DNA of 64,000 bases from Brevundimonas intermedia (lineage in GTDB: Bacteria; Pseudomonadota; Alphaproteobacteria; Caulobacterales; Caulobacteraceae). Location of the stretch: assembly GCF_027922165.1 (NCBI RefSeq), contig NZ_BSFD01000001.1, positions 142,883-206,882 of the forward strand, written 5' to 3'. The position numbers and the translations under genes are program-made. The notes below the pieces were generated by a model. The model had not been told where the DNA came from, ran no database searches, and saw nothing but the letters and a program-made list of their open reading frames with translations. This document shows positions 18,252 through 28,138 of the stretch, one piece after another (position 1 is the first letter of the stretch; each line of letters begins with the position of its first letter).

Positions 18252-19349
18252 ATGACCTACATTCACGAACTGGCCGATTGGCCCAGCCTGACCTGGAACG
18301 ACAGCGCCCTCGCCCAACCGCTCGCCGCCGTCCGCCATCGCCAAGGCCGGCTGATCGGACGGATGGAGGCCTTGGGCTTTCCGCTGCGCGAAGAGGCCGT
18401 CCTCCGCACCCTGACCGAGGACGTGCTGAAATCCAGCGAGATCGAGGGCGAAGTCCTGGACCGAGACCAGGTCCGCTCCTCCATCGCCCGCCGCCTAGGC
18501 ATGGACGTCGTCGGCCTAGTCCCTGCGGATCGCGATGTCGAAGGCGTCGTCGAGATGATGCTCGACGCCACCCAGAACTACGCTAAGCCGCTTACCGCCG
18601 ACCGCCTGTTCGCTTGGCACGCCGCCCTCTTCCCGACCGGCCGCAGCGGCATGAGCCGGATCACCGTCGGAGCTTGGCGCACCCCGGACGGCGACCCGAT
18701 GCAGGTCGTCTCAGGCCCGATCGGTCGCGAGCAGGTCCACTACGAGGCCCCGACCGCCGACCGACTGGGTGCCGAAATGACGGCCTTCCTGCATTGGTTC
18801 AAAACCGCCTCACCTGATCCGGTGTTGAAGGCCGGCGTCGCCCACCTGTGGTTCGTCACCAACCACCCGTTCGACGACGGAAACGGCCGCATCGCCCGCG
18901 CCATCGCCGACCTCGCCCTGGCACGCGCCGAGGGCACGCCCCAGCGCTTCTACAGCATGTCCGCCCAAATCCGCGCCGAACGGAAGGCCTACTACGAGAT
19001 GCTGGAGGCGACCCAGAAGGGTGACATGGACATCACCGCCTGGCTGCTGTGGTTCATCGCCTGCCTCGACCGCGCCTTCGACGGCGCCGAGACCATCCTG
19101 GCCAGCGTCATGCGCAAGGCGCATTTCTGGGAGGCTTTGGCCGATCAGCCGCTAAACGAACGCCAGAGGAAGGTGCTGAACCGCCTTTTGGACGGCTTCG
19201 AGGGAAAGCTCTCCAATGCCAAATGGGCGGCACTTGCCAAAACGTCGCCGGACACCGCGCTGCGGGATATAAACGATTTGCTGCAGCGTGGGGTGCTGGA
19301 GCGGGACGCGGGTGGTGGGCGGAGTACGAGCTATTCCCTCACTCTCTGA
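18252..19349 (+). CDS. Fic-family protein (predicted AMP-transferase) with C-terminal winged helix
   Basis: The 365-aa protein has an N-terminal DUF4172-like segment, the autoinhibitory helix motif SSEIEG (residues 61-66; consensus S/T-x3-E-G/N), the catalytic Fic motif HPFDDGNGRIAR (205-216) and a C-terminal winged helix-turn-helix (about 303-365). Fic proteins transfer AMP or other phosphate-containing groups to target proteins; the inhibitory helix normally blocks ATP until relieved. All key residues are present, so it should be active. The ATG at 18252 fits the family N-terminus. The C-terminal helix-turn-helix could bind the operator array at its own promoter. Its target and any defence or toxin role are unknown. 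Confidence 0.9.
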   Translation: MTYIHELADWPSLTWNDSALAQPLAAVRHRQGRLIGRMEALGFPLREEAVLRTLTEDVLKSSEIEGEVLDRDQVRSSIARRLGMDVVGLVPADRDVEGVVEMMLDATQNYAKPLTADRLFAWHAALFPTGRSGMSRITVGAWRTPDGDPMQVVSGPIGREQVHYEAPTADRLGAEMTAFLHWFKTASPDPVLKAGVAHLWFVTNHPFDDGNGRIARAIADLALARAEGTPQRFYSMSAQIRAERKAYYEMLEATQKGDMDITAWLLWFIACLDRAFDGAETILASVMRKAHFWEALADQPLNERQRKVLNRLLDGFEGKLSNAKWAALAKTSPDTALRDINDLLQRGVLERDAGGGRSTSYSLTL

Positions 19350-19531
19350 CCTCTCAGACGCGCAACCTGAATGCGGGGAGGTTCACCCAAGACAATGCTA
19401 AGGTTCAGGCTATTTCCGGACCAGAGGCAACTTCGCAAATCCGCCATTTGCTGACAGTGCCGACCAGCCGGAAAGCAGCGACTCATTCGGATGGCTTCAA
19501 AAGAGCCGCCACGCCAAAGTCACAACCCTCG

Positions 19532-20710
19532 CTATGAGTTGCTCGGAAAATCTTCGCACAACCATTTTCCGACCAACGCGGCCGTACCCCGACCATGACG
19601 GCGAAAAAGTTCGACAATGTCGGCGGCGGCGATGACCACTATCGGATGGCCGTCTTCTTTGATCTCTTTGTAGGCTTGGCGATCAAGACAGGTAGTCGTA
19701 ACGAGGACACCGAACTGCCGGTGGCGCAGCCGAGAGATCAGGCGTGAGACGTCTCTGACCCCAACCGCACGGGTCCCGTAACATTTCGCTTCGAGGGCGA
19801 AGTCCACCAGAATTCCGCTCGCCCCCTGGCCGACCCGCATCTGACCGATCGCATCGCGACCGCCGTCCCGGGACGGTCGTGTCACATCGAGGGTCGTGAT
19901 CTCGGGCATCATCAGCCGGGCGATGGCGACGGCGCAATGCTCAAAGGCGTGCGGCCGGTCCTTGAAGTGGTCATGAAGGGCGCTGATCATCGCTTGCCCC
20001 TCTCGGTCCTGAGGCAGCTGTTCGCGGCTGGTGCGCCACTCCAGCGACCGGGTGGCGAGAAGGGGATTTCGGCGGCCCGTGCTGATCCACTGCCTCCAGG
20101 TGTCCGGAGCCAGACGATCATCGCGTTCGCCCGCGACGATCGTGTCGATCCAGGCGCGGCTGATGACCGGTGCGTTCAGGACGGTGAACCGGGCCCTGTA
20201 GTTCTGGAAGCGGTCGCCGTCGGCGATCCGCCAAATCGCGACCAGGTCCTCAGATGCATCCAAGTCGGACGCTCCCGGGACGGCGAGACCGAGGAACTGG
20301 ACATCGCGGCGGACTCCCGTCGAGGCAAAAAGGAATATGGGCGGCGTCTCCGCCCGGCCCGTTGCGCCGGAGCGCGCAGCGGCGAAGATCTTCCGAAGGA
20401 TGAGGTTGCCATGGCGGCCGGTTTCGTGGAGTTCGCGCCCAGGCTTCTTGTTGTCGCCGAAGTAGGTGAACACGCCATGCTCGCGGTCGATGGCGTCCGG
20501 CCAGTCCGGGTCGTTCATGCTCGATGTCAGCACCAGCATGTGCAGCTGGCCGTGCACCTTTCCACGTTTCCGAAAGCCGCCGTGATTGTCGACGCTGAGT
20601 AAGGTCGGGAGCGGATCGTCGCCTGCATTGCCGTTCCGACGCCCGACATAATGGGCATCAACGTGAAGATCCGTCGTTCGAAGCTGATCGAAGGGAACAG
20701 ATTTCAGCAC
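19532..20710 (-). CDS. Restriction endonuclease with AspBHI-like N-terminal domain and Mrr-like nuclease domain
   Basis: The 392-aa protein has an N-terminal region resembling the AspBHI/MspJI-type recognition domain (PFDQLRTTDLHVDAHYVG, GDDPLPTLL, NHGGFRKRG, VFTYFGDNKKPGRELH). The C-terminal Mrr-like PD-(D/E)XK nuclease has Asp in GGRDAIG (about 286) and EAK (about 307-309). Characterised AspBHI relatives cut DNA containing 5-methylcytosine or 5-hydroxymethylcytosine. The GTG at 20710 is chosen because CCGGAG lies seven bases upstream and the family N-terminus begins there; a TTG at 20785 would overlap AIPR. It is the last gene of the minus-strand defence operon. Confidence 0.72.
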   Translation of the reverse strand: MLKSVPFDQLRTTDLHVDAHYVGRRNGNAGDDPLPTLLSVDNHGGFRKRGKVHGQLHMLVLTSSMNDPDWPDAIDREHGVFTYFGDNKKPGRELHETGRHGNLILRKIFAAARSGATGRAETPPIFLFASTGVRRDVQFLGLAVPGASDLDASEDLVAIWRIADGDRFQNYRARFTVLNAPVISRAWIDTIVAGERDDRLAPDTWRQWISTGRRNPLLATRSLEWRTSREQLPQDREGQAMISALHDHFKDRPHAFEHCAVAIARLMMPEITTLDVTRPSRDGGRDAIGQMRVGQGASGILVDFALEAKCYGTRAVGVRDVSRLISRLRHRQFGVLVTTTCLDRQAYKEIKEDGHPIVVIAAADIVELFRRHGRGTAALVGKWLCEDFPSNS

Positions 20711-20771
20711 GGTGCAGCTCCGGTTGCGGTCCGGTTTGTCCAACGCGTCTGCCCGGTGGCCGGCGGAGCCG

Positions 20772-22892
20772 TCATGGCTCCACAACCGAGCCGGAAGGTG
20801 ACTGGGGGAACCCGGGCAGTTCGAAGCCAGCCTGAACCATCTTCTCGACCATGTACTTCAGCGCGTTCCGCTCGGACGGGGGAAGTCGGATGTCGCCACG
20901 CGTCAGACGCGACAGGGCGGCGTCCGACTTGGGGGTCAGCAGTCGACGGCTCCGGGCGAAGCTGAGGTAGGGTTGCGTGTCCGCCAGCATCGCCACCACG
21001 ACGCGGTCGAAGTCGATGTCCTGATCGACCTTCCGCGAGGCGACGGCCGCCTTCCTGGCTCGCTCAGCCTGATCGTGATCGACGAGAAGCCCGTCGAGCC
21101 GACCTTTGAAGGCGTAGCGTGATCCCGATACGGCCGCCCAGCAAGCCTGTTGCTTGCAGTACTCACCCACGTTCTTCATCCCCGGCGGCGCATCTTTGAT
21201 CGTCGCCGCGACCTGAGGCGCGATCTGGACGAGGGCTTCAACGATCTCGGCCGGAAGCTCCTGTCTCTGCCAGATCACCTCCAGATCGAGTTCACGGCCG
21301 CGCTCATGCAAATGATCGACGAGCCAAGCGATCGTGTAGGTGACGATCTGCGCCTTGTAGCCGCGATCATTCTGATACCAGTCAGATCGGCCGACCAGTC
21401 GATCGAGACTCCGGAAAACGATCGCCTCAGCCACCACGGAGCGGAACCACAGTTCGTTGAACCGCGCCTCCGAGGTTTCCCACAGCTTGCCGGCCTTCTC
21501 CGCGTAGTCGAGGAAGCACTTTTGTGCGCCACGGCTGACGATGTGCGGCCTGCACTCGAAGGTCACCTCGAACTTCGCCAAGTCGGTCTTGTCGATGAAC
21601 TGGTCGCGCGGAAACTCGAGCTCGAACCGCTTGCGCTCGGCTTGGGTGCCATAGGCAAGTCGGTCGCGATACTGCCCTCGCGCGCGCTCGTAGAACCATT
21701 TGGATCCAGACAGCGCGCCCGGTTTCGCCGGTGCCGACTGGCTGCGCGACAGGCGTTCAAGCACCAGATGGATCGGATGGCTGGAGAAGAAGTCGGCTTC
21801 GCTGATTTTGTTCTGCGTGTTCGCGTAGCGTGAAATCAGCGGGACGACGTCCTCGAGGCGGTCCGGATTGACCACCGACAGCTTCATCTGGACGAATACC
21901 CGGCTGAGGTCGGCCCGACGATCCCGGCGTTGACTGTCGCTCGCATACAGGATCGAGGCGGTTGTCTGTCCGCCGTTGACGATCTGAAGGTTGTCGATGG
22001 AGGCGATGCCGAGCCCTCCACCGGGAAGGGGGGCAGTCGTGATCCCGGCGGCCGTCGCGGTCAGTCCGTTGTTATAGGCGAAGAACATCTCGGGCGCGGT
22101 CTCGAGAGTCCTGATGATGCCGGTGTTCACCTTGGTCCTGGCCTGAAGAAAGGTCCGGACGTTCTGCTCCAGCAGCTTGGCGCCGTAGAGGCCGTAAATC
22201 TCCGCCAGGAATGGTCCCGGCACGGCGACGAGGTAGGACGCGTGCTCCCCGTCGATGCTGTGCGCGGGCAGGCAGGGAAGCGGCGTCCCATTGATGCTCG
22301 TGACGTCGATCTCGATAGGCTCAACGCCGCTCTTCGCCTGCAGAATGCTGGAGTATCGCGCGAAATCCAGGACGCTGCAGACGAAGGGAACGCCCAGAAC
22401 CTCGCCAGACATCTCCGGCTTGCGACGGGTCGAAAGCCGCGCATTTGAGAAGGCAACGACCCGGATACGTCGTATCAGGCTGCGTCCGTCGAAGATGGGC
22501 CAAGCCGCCTGGAACGAAGGGCTGGTCTCATCGACGCCGTTAAGGAAGGCGGGTTGCACCGCCAAATTGCAGAAGCGCCGGACCTTCTCGAAGAGCGCGT
22601 CGATCTGTGCGGCGTTGAGCGTTTCAAGGGTCCGCCCTGATCGGAAGTCGGAGATCGCGAGGTAGAGGTCGCCGCGGTCTCGCTCGAGCGCAAAGCCGTC
22701 GATCTGAAAGGCGTTTCTCCCATCGTTGCGAGCGGGCGCATAAGTCAGGTCAATGCAATCGCCGTTCTCTGCGGCGAGCTTAGCGTAGAGACGGAAGAAG
22801 GCGGCGGCCTGCGGGTCGGCTGAAGCCTCTGCCTCGAACAGGAGATCTTCCCAAAACCGATCGAAAGCCTCCTCCAGCACCGGTCCGGTCAC
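20772..22892 (-). CDS. AIPR-family protein
   Basis: The 706-aa protein shows the AIPR (abortive phage infection) signatures: VRTFLQARTKVNTGI, ETAPEMFFAYNNGLT and IVNGGQTTASI in the middle third. Related proteins occur beside restriction systems and in abortive-infection loci, and may act as nucleases or as recognition partners; their chemistry is poorly defined. The GTG at 22892 overlaps the upstream stop codon as GTGA, a coupled start, and VTGPVLEEAFDRFW reads as a natural N-terminus. It lies between the PD-(D/E)XK gene and the restriction endonuclease in one operon. Confidence 0.8.
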   Translation of the reverse strand: MTGPVLEEAFDRFWEDLLFEAEASADPQAAAFFRLYAKLAAENGDCIDLTYAPARNDGRNAFQIDGFALERDRGDLYLAISDFRSGRTLETLNAAQIDALFEKVRRFCNLAVQPAFLNGVDETSPSFQAAWPIFDGRSLIRRIRVVAFSNARLSTRRKPEMSGEVLGVPFVCSVLDFARYSSILQAKSGVEPIEIDVTSINGTPLPCLPAHSIDGEHASYLVAVPGPFLAEIYGLYGAKLLEQNVRTFLQARTKVNTGIIRTLETAPEMFFAYNNGLTATAAGITTAPLPGGGLGIASIDNLQIVNGGQTTASILYASDSQRRDRRADLSRVFVQMKLSVVNPDRLEDVVPLISRYANTQNKISEADFFSSHPIHLVLERLSRSQSAPAKPGALSGSKWFYERARGQYRDRLAYGTQAERKRFELEFPRDQFIDKTDLAKFEVTFECRPHIVSRGAQKCFLDYAEKAGKLWETSEARFNELWFRSVVAEAIVFRSLDRLVGRSDWYQNDRGYKAQIVTYTIAWLVDHLHERGRELDLEVIWQRQELPAEIVEALVQIAPQVAATIKDAPPGMKNVGEYCKQQACWAAVSGSRYAFKGRLDGLLVDHDQAERARKAAVASRKVDQDIDFDRVVVAMLADTQPYLSFARSRRLLTPKSDAALSRLTRGDIRLPPSERNALKYMVEKMVQAGFELPGFPQSPSGSVVEP

Positions 22893-23872
22893 CCGAGCGC
22901 CGTGGTCAGCGTGGGATCCAGATCGACAGCGAAAGGCTCGCACGCACTCAGGAGAATGGCGTATGATACCGACTGGACCCCGGGGGGCAGCATCGCCGGC
23001 GTCAGGCAAGGAAAGCCTGCCCGCACTTCGAACAGCCGACGGTCGATCAGCTGCCAGCGCGGTTCGTCATAGTCTTCGCGCCGAGCGTACCGGCATGCTT
23101 CGAGACCGTCCTCGAACTGCTCGAGGCTCTCCGGGTCGGTGTCGGAAAACGCCTGCGCAAGTTCGTCGACGATCGCGTTGAGCGAGACGGCGCCGGAGGA
23201 AGCGGGCGCCCGCGAAATCGTTTGATGGCAGAGCAGCAGTTGGCTACCGGCGGTATCGAGCTGTGCCTCGGACGAGATGAGCAGACGCCGGTCCGATGTG
23301 GAAAGTTGCGTCTTCACCTCAATCTGGCACGATCCGATTGCGAAGTCTTGCTCCTCCCTGTGCGCTCCCCTCCACGCCAGGACGGCACTGGCCGGACCGG
23401 CCCTTCGCAGGATCTCGTCCCGCAAAAGCAGGAGTTCGCCGACCAGGCCTATGACCTCCTCCGTTGTGAGGAGACCTTCCCTCCGCCGCCGCAGCATGTT
23501 GTGCCAGTCGGCAAGTCGCTGAAGGACGAGCCGAAGACCGGGCCCGTTCGCCCCGCGGGGATGATCCGTAGTCGCATCAAGCAGATGGCCGCAGAGCGCT
23601 CTGAAGATGTCGAACTGATCCCTGTCTTCGAGGGTGAGAACGAGCCGCGCACCATCAGCCGATCGACGCTCGAGGGCGACGTCGATGCCGTTGAGCCTCG
23701 GCGGCTTCGGCAGCTCACGGCAGCCGTCATCGGCCGCAAGCGAGAAGATGTACTGCCCCGCGTGATTTCGGCCCCGGAAGAAATCCAGCGGATGGGTCTG
23801 TGAGGCCCGGCGGACATTATCCGCGTGAGGATCCGTCGCGGGCGCGATGTCGCCCCATTCTCTCTCGCTCAT
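22889..23872 (-). CDS. PD-(D/E)XK motif protein (DUF4420 family)
   Basis: The 327-aa protein carries a nuclease-like core with Asp in EEQDFAIG (about 176) and the IEVK motif (about 185-187), preceded by a helical region (GLVGELLLLRDEIL). DUF4420 proteins are found with GHKL ATPases and Z1 proteins in restriction-type operons, where they probably supply DNA cleavage. The ATG at 23872 lies one base after the Z1 stop codon and GGAGA is within ten bases; a frame starting further upstream would overlap Z1. The catalytic residues appear intact. Confidence 0.8.
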   Translation of the reverse strand: MSEREWGDIAPATDPHADNVRRASQTHPLDFFRGRNHAGQYIFSLAADDGCRELPKPPRLNGIDVALERRSADGARLVLTLEDRDQFDIFRALCGHLLDATTDHPRGANGPGLRLVLQRLADWHNMLRRRREGLLTTEEVIGLVGELLLLRDEILRRAGPASAVLAWRGAHREEQDFAIGSCQIEVKTQLSTSDRRLLISSEAQLDTAGSQLLLCHQTISRAPASSGAVSLNAIVDELAQAFSDTDPESLEQFEDGLEACRYARREDYDEPRWQLIDRRLFEVRAGFPCLTPAMLPPGVQSVSYAILLSACEPFAVDLDPTLTTALG

Positions 23873-23873
23873 C

Positions 23874-26555
23874 TCAGACGCTCTCCACCAGCATGGCTTC
23901 GTCATCTTCGGCCTCGGCGTTCACCTCTTCCTCAATCTGCCGTCGATAGACTGCGTTGACCTGATAGACTCGTTCGTCCGTAGGTGTGCCCGTGGACGGC
24001 ATGCAGAAACTTAACGTCACGATTGGCCCCTTCAGCCGCATGCCCTCCATGTCTTCATCGGCATTGAACACATGGATCAGCATCAAAGGACGCGTGCGCT
24101 GAGCGCAGAACGCCTTGTCCCCCTTAAGGGTGCCGTCCGCCTTGGCCGCGTTCCCGGCCGCCAGCTGAGCCGCGTCCAGCCCGATCTCGGCGTCATCCGG
24201 ATCGGCGACCCTGTTTCGCCCACCGGTGACGCGATAGGCGTTGTCCTTGATGTCTCCGGACACCCGGTTTCGCAGGGAGAACGAAAGACCTGGAGCGAGA
24301 AGGTCATCGGTTGGGGTCCCGCCTGCGGGATGCGGTACGGCTATGTCCCATTCCCGCATCTCGCCGCGAAGGCGATCTGAGAGATAGTCCATAAAGAGGC
24401 TGACATTTCCGCTGATCGGGCCGAGATCGAGATGCAGCGGAGAGAATCGAAAGGTCCTGAGAAGCGCCATGACGGCTTGGCCGGACGCGCCATCCCAGAC
24501 CAGGGCCTTGTCGGTTGTCCGCGTCGACGGTGCCCCGAGCGCCCCGACGAAGCTCTGGACGGCCTTCAGATTTGCAGTGTTGACGTCCGGGTCGTTGATC
24601 AGCGCGTAGCCCTCCAGATGTCGCACCGAGTAGTCTTGTGCGATCTTGATCTGGGTCGCCGTGCGCATCTTGTTGGCCGCCGTGATGCGGATAGCCGTCG
24701 GGCTCTCCCGGACCTTCAGACCGAAATGCTCCGGCGTCATCCCGATGGCGTGCATGGCCTTCACCTCGCCACGCAGCTCCTCGATCGCACCGTTGATCTC
24801 CCGGTAATGGTCAAGCGCAAGCTTCGGAAGATAGACACGGCAGATGTCCTCATACCCGGGCCTGTAACCGAACCATCGGGCCATCTGCATCAGGGTGTCG
24901 GAAGCCGCCGTGTTGCGCAGGATATAGGACACGGTCAGACCTTCGAGGGTCAGCCCCCGCGACAGCGCCAGTCCGCCGATGGCGACGACGTGGAGTCCGT
25001 ATTCACGGTGGGCGCGGTAGTCCAGAGAACCGCCCTTCATGTTGACAGTCAGCGGCTGAACCCTCGCCGCCTCCGCGAGGACCGAGCATATCGCCTCGAA
25101 GGTCTCGCCGCCGTTCGAGAACTCTTGGTCGAAGTCCTGCTTGAACGCTGCGATCGTGGGATCGCTCATTGCCTCAGGTCCCATTGCCAGAGCCGCAGCG
25201 TTTTGCAGCGTCTGGAGATAGACATAGACCTCGCCGTGCACCTTCTCCTGAATGGCGTTAAACCGGCTGACATTGATCATCATGCTGCAATGCTGCCGGC
25301 CCTGCCCCCGCAGGATTCGGATGGCCCGGGTCAGGATGAAGACCCGAAGAGCCGAGAGCAGAGATGGTGGAAGCGTCGCAACGTGGTCCGCTTTGTGGCT
25401 CAGGGGCAGGTGCGAGACGTAGTCCCGAACCACCCTGACCATAGGTCCGCGCAGATCGCCGTCATCGGCGAAGACCCTCGTGGCGCCGACATAGGTGTTA
25501 GGCGGGTCCAGCGCCTTGATGAAGTGTTTCGGGAAGAGATCGTCCTTGAGCATCTCGTCGTTGCTGTCGGGATCGATAAAGATGTTCGCGAACGGCGTCG
25601 CCGTGTACCCGATGTATGATCGGCGTTCGAAAAGCGCCAGAATCTCACGGATCACCGCGTTAATCGCAGTGGTCGCCTTTGGATCTTGCGCCGTGTTGAT
25701 GGAGGCGTTGTCGGCCTCGTCGTCGATAAGGAGAAGCGGCGACGTGATGATGCCACCGTGCGCCTGCTCGATCAGCCAGTCCCTCAGCTTCGACAAAGGG
25801 GCCTTGTTCTTCTTGCATACGAAGATGATGGGTTCGTTGTGCGCGGCGAGGCTGAATACGACGCCGGCGCCGGGGTCTCGGGTGAAGTCCTTGTCTCGAG
25901 ACGTCCCATACGCTGGAAACCGCTTCTTCATGGCGTAGGTCAGAATCGGCAGCGGCTCCGCCGCGAGGGCGTGGAAGATCGATTTTTTGCCAATGAAGGT
26001 CTCATCCAGCCGCTCCTGCGTCTGGGCCCTCAGGCTGTTAGTGATGCCCGCGAGAAGGATGATAGTCCGATACCCCGCGTCCGCCGCCTTGCAGATAAGG
26101 GCGGAGTAGTTCGTCGTCTTGCCGGACTGGACATGGCCGATGACCATGCCACGCCTGGAGCCGATGCCTGGCGTCAGGGGGTTGCCGGAGAAGTCCAGAA
26201 GTTCATCGGTGACGTTGTCGAGCGTCGCCACGACCGGCGCTGCGAGAGAACCGCCCTCGAGGTAGTACCGCTTCAGGCGGTTCCAGTAGTAGAAGTCGAT
26301 GGAGCCTGCGGCTTCCTTCAGCCAGGGCGTGAAGTCGCTGTAGACTGAATAGCCGCGGCTCTGCGTCGTCGTAAAACTGGTCTCCAGCGCCCGCAGCACC
26401 TCCGCCTTCTCTTCGGGGTCGAACGTGAACGGCGAGGCGTCAACCTCGGCGGCAATGGCACCTGGAGGAAGCGGTCGACCATTGTTGACCTCTTCGGCGT
26501 ACTTCCTACCGATGCTCAGCGTCAGAAACGCCAGTTCGGCGCTAAGATCACGCAT
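23874..26555 (-). CDS. Z1-domain ATPase (helicase/translocase-like)
   Basis: The 893-aa protein has a Walker A motif GHVQSGKTT (140-148) and a Walker B/DEAD-type motif LLLIDDEAD (about 275-282). Helicase-like later motifs include FERRSYIGYTATPFANIF, GLALSRGLTLEGLTVSYILR and MQMARWFGYRPGYEDICRVY. The Z1 domain is the hallmark of a family found almost only in restriction-modification-like operons, probably coupling ATP hydrolysis to movement on DNA. The ATG at 26555 overlaps the upstream GHKL gene by eight bases, so translation is coupled. It is the largest protein of the operon. Confidence 0.9.
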   Translation of the reverse strand: MRDLSAELAFLTLSIGRKYAEEVNNGRPLPPGAIAAEVDASPFTFDPEEKAEVLRALETSFTTTQSRGYSVYSDFTPWLKEAAGSIDFYYWNRLKRYYLEGGSLAAPVVATLDNVTDELLDFSGNPLTPGIGSRRGMVIGHVQSGKTTNYSALICKAADAGYRTIILLAGITNSLRAQTQERLDETFIGKKSIFHALAAEPLPILTYAMKKRFPAYGTSRDKDFTRDPGAGVVFSLAAHNEPIIFVCKKNKAPLSKLRDWLIEQAHGGIITSPLLLIDDEADNASINTAQDPKATTAINAVIREILALFERRSYIGYTATPFANIFIDPDSNDEMLKDDLFPKHFIKALDPPNTYVGATRVFADDGDLRGPMVRVVRDYVSHLPLSHKADHVATLPPSLLSALRVFILTRAIRILRGQGRQHCSMMINVSRFNAIQEKVHGEVYVYLQTLQNAAALAMGPEAMSDPTIAAFKQDFDQEFSNGGETFEAICSVLAEAARVQPLTVNMKGGSLDYRAHREYGLHVVAIGGLALSRGLTLEGLTVSYILRNTAASDTLMQMARWFGYRPGYEDICRVYLPKLALDHYREINGAIEELRGEVKAMHAIGMTPEHFGLKVRESPTAIRITAANKMRTATQIKIAQDYSVRHLEGYALINDPDVNTANLKAVQSFVGALGAPSTRTTDKALVWDGASGQAVMALLRTFRFSPLHLDLGPISGNVSLFMDYLSDRLRGEMREWDIAVPHPAGGTPTDDLLAPGLSFSLRNRVSGDIKDNAYRVTGGRNRVADPDDAEIGLDAAQLAAGNAAKADGTLKGDKAFCAQRTRPLMLIHVFNADEDMEGMRLKGPIVTLSFCMPSTGTPTDERVYQVNAVYRRQIEEEVNAEAEDDEAMLVESV

Positions 26556-28017
26556 CCACCCACCCCTTTTCCCTAAGCACCGTCTCGGTCGCGCCCCAGG
26601 CCTCGCACCATGGCTCGGTGATGCGCAGCAGCTTTCCCAGCGCCGTGAAATCCCCATCAACCTGCATGAGAAGAAGTGGCAGAGCCGCGATCAAATCGGC
26701 ACGGAAGGCGACGGGGTCCGTCAGCGTCTGCTGAATGCCATCCCATTCCCGTACCGCGTCCTGACTGAAAGCGGCGACTGGAAAGGCCTGTTCGATGATC
26801 TTCAGCGCGGTGGAGACGGCGGTGCGCTGGTCGTCGTCCTCCACGTCGAGCAGGGCTTCGATCACGGGATGTTCTCGATTGATGGCATAACGGATTTCGC
26901 CACCCCGGGCGTATCGGCTCCAGACCGATGTGGTCCCCGCGCGGTCGAGCCGGCCTCCCCGCGATCGATAGACCCGCGATGAACGCCTTCGCAGCCCCTC
27001 CACCAGTTGGCGCAGCCGGTTCCGCAGGGCGGCCGGAAGCTGTGCGTCCGACTTGTCGATCGTGATCTTCCAAACGTGATCCAAAGCGTTAGGCAGATCT
27101 ACGCGGACCCGGACAAGCTGTGACAGCTCCCCGTGTCGCAGGAGCCGGAACCATGTTCCGCTGATGATCAGGCGATGGTTGCGGTAGACGTAGAAGCCCT
27201 GGTTCCTGAGGAAACCCTCCTCGCCGCCGAGCTGGTCATACTGATTGGGCAGCAGTTTTGAGTAGTGCGGGAGAATGAAGGGCTGGATGTCGATCGTGCG
27301 GCCGCCGATCATCAGGGGTTCGGCCTCGAGCTGCTGGGTCGCCTCATGGTCGCGATAGAAGGGGTCGAGCGCCTCGATCTTTCGACCATTCAGCCGGATG
27401 GTGAGCCGCTTTCCCCGAACTTCGCCGCCGAGGTAGCGATGAAAGACCAGCGCCAGCCTGTTTTCCGCGTGGACGATTAGGGCGTTGAACTCGGACTGCG
27501 TGAGCGTCTGGCTTTCCGAGAGGCGATCGCAATCCGACCAGATTACCTCCACGCCATCCCTGGCGATCAGCTCCGCCGACGCGAGCGCAGAGATCTCGTC
27601 ATCGTCGAGCACACCCATGCGCCATGCATCGACATCTGCCAGATCCCAAACGCATCCGGTCAGTTCCCCACCACGATGGCTTAGCACCGTCAGTCGAGCG
27701 CACTGCGAGAACGAAGCGGACTTCATGCCCCAACCGAACCGGCCGAGGTCGTCCGGTGAGCGCTCCGCCAGCGGATTGCTACTCGCGGGGCGCATCGCGT
27801 TCCGCAGTTCCTGGCCGGAAAGACCATGCCCGTCGTCGCGCACGCGGATCTCGGGATCGCCTTCTCTGTAGAGGCACGTCAGAGCGATTTCTCTGGCGCC
27901 GGCCTTAATGCTGTTGTCGATCAGGTCCGCCAGAGCCGCCGGCAGATCGTAGTTTCCGAAGCTGCGCGCCGACATCATCAGGGATGCTGCATCCGGCGGA
28001 TTGGTCTCGTATTTCAC
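26548..28017 (-). CDS. GHKL-type ATPase (MORC/MutL-like) of a restriction-type system
   Basis: The 489-aa protein has an N-terminal GHKL ATP-binding fold: ADLIDNSIKAGA (asparagine box), IRVRDDGHGLS and GRFGWGMKSAS for the lid and phosphate contacts, then a transducer-like domain (GFYVYRNHRLIISGTWFRL, DLPNALDHVWKITIDKS). This matches the bacterial MutL/MORC-like ATPases described in restriction-modification operons, which are thought to clamp on DNA. The GTG at 28017 gives the natural start MKYETNPPDAASL; GTG at 28029 and TTG at 28059 are alternatives. It follows the methyltransferase by about 120 bases. Confidence 0.85.
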   Translation of the reverse strand: MKYETNPPDAASLMMSARSFGNYDLPAALADLIDNSIKAGAREIALTCLYREGDPEIRVRDDGHGLSGQELRNAMRPASSNPLAERSPDDLGRFGWGMKSASFSQCARLTVLSHRGGELTGCVWDLADVDAWRMGVLDDDEISALASAELIARDGVEVIWSDCDRLSESQTLTQSEFNALIVHAENRLALVFHRYLGGEVRGKRLTIRLNGRKIEALDPFYRDHEATQQLEAEPLMIGGRTIDIQPFILPHYSKLLPNQYDQLGGEEGFLRNQGFYVYRNHRLIISGTWFRLLRHGELSQLVRVRVDLPNALDHVWKITIDKSDAQLPAALRNRLRQLVEGLRRRSSRVYRSRGGRLDRAGTTSVWSRYARGGEIRYAINREHPVIEALLDVEDDDQRTAVSTALKIIEQAFPVAAFSQDAVREWDGIQQTLTDPVAFRADLIAALPLLLMQVDGDFTALGKLLRITEPWCEAWGATETVLREKGWVDA

Positions 28018-28138
28018 GCCGTCGCACACCCTTCGCAGGCCAGCCGGTAGGCTCCGCAATTACCGACATCGATTCCCAGGGCACACGCTACAGTTACGCT
28101 CGAAGGTCGGCAACCGCGAACGGAGCCGACGATGTGGA

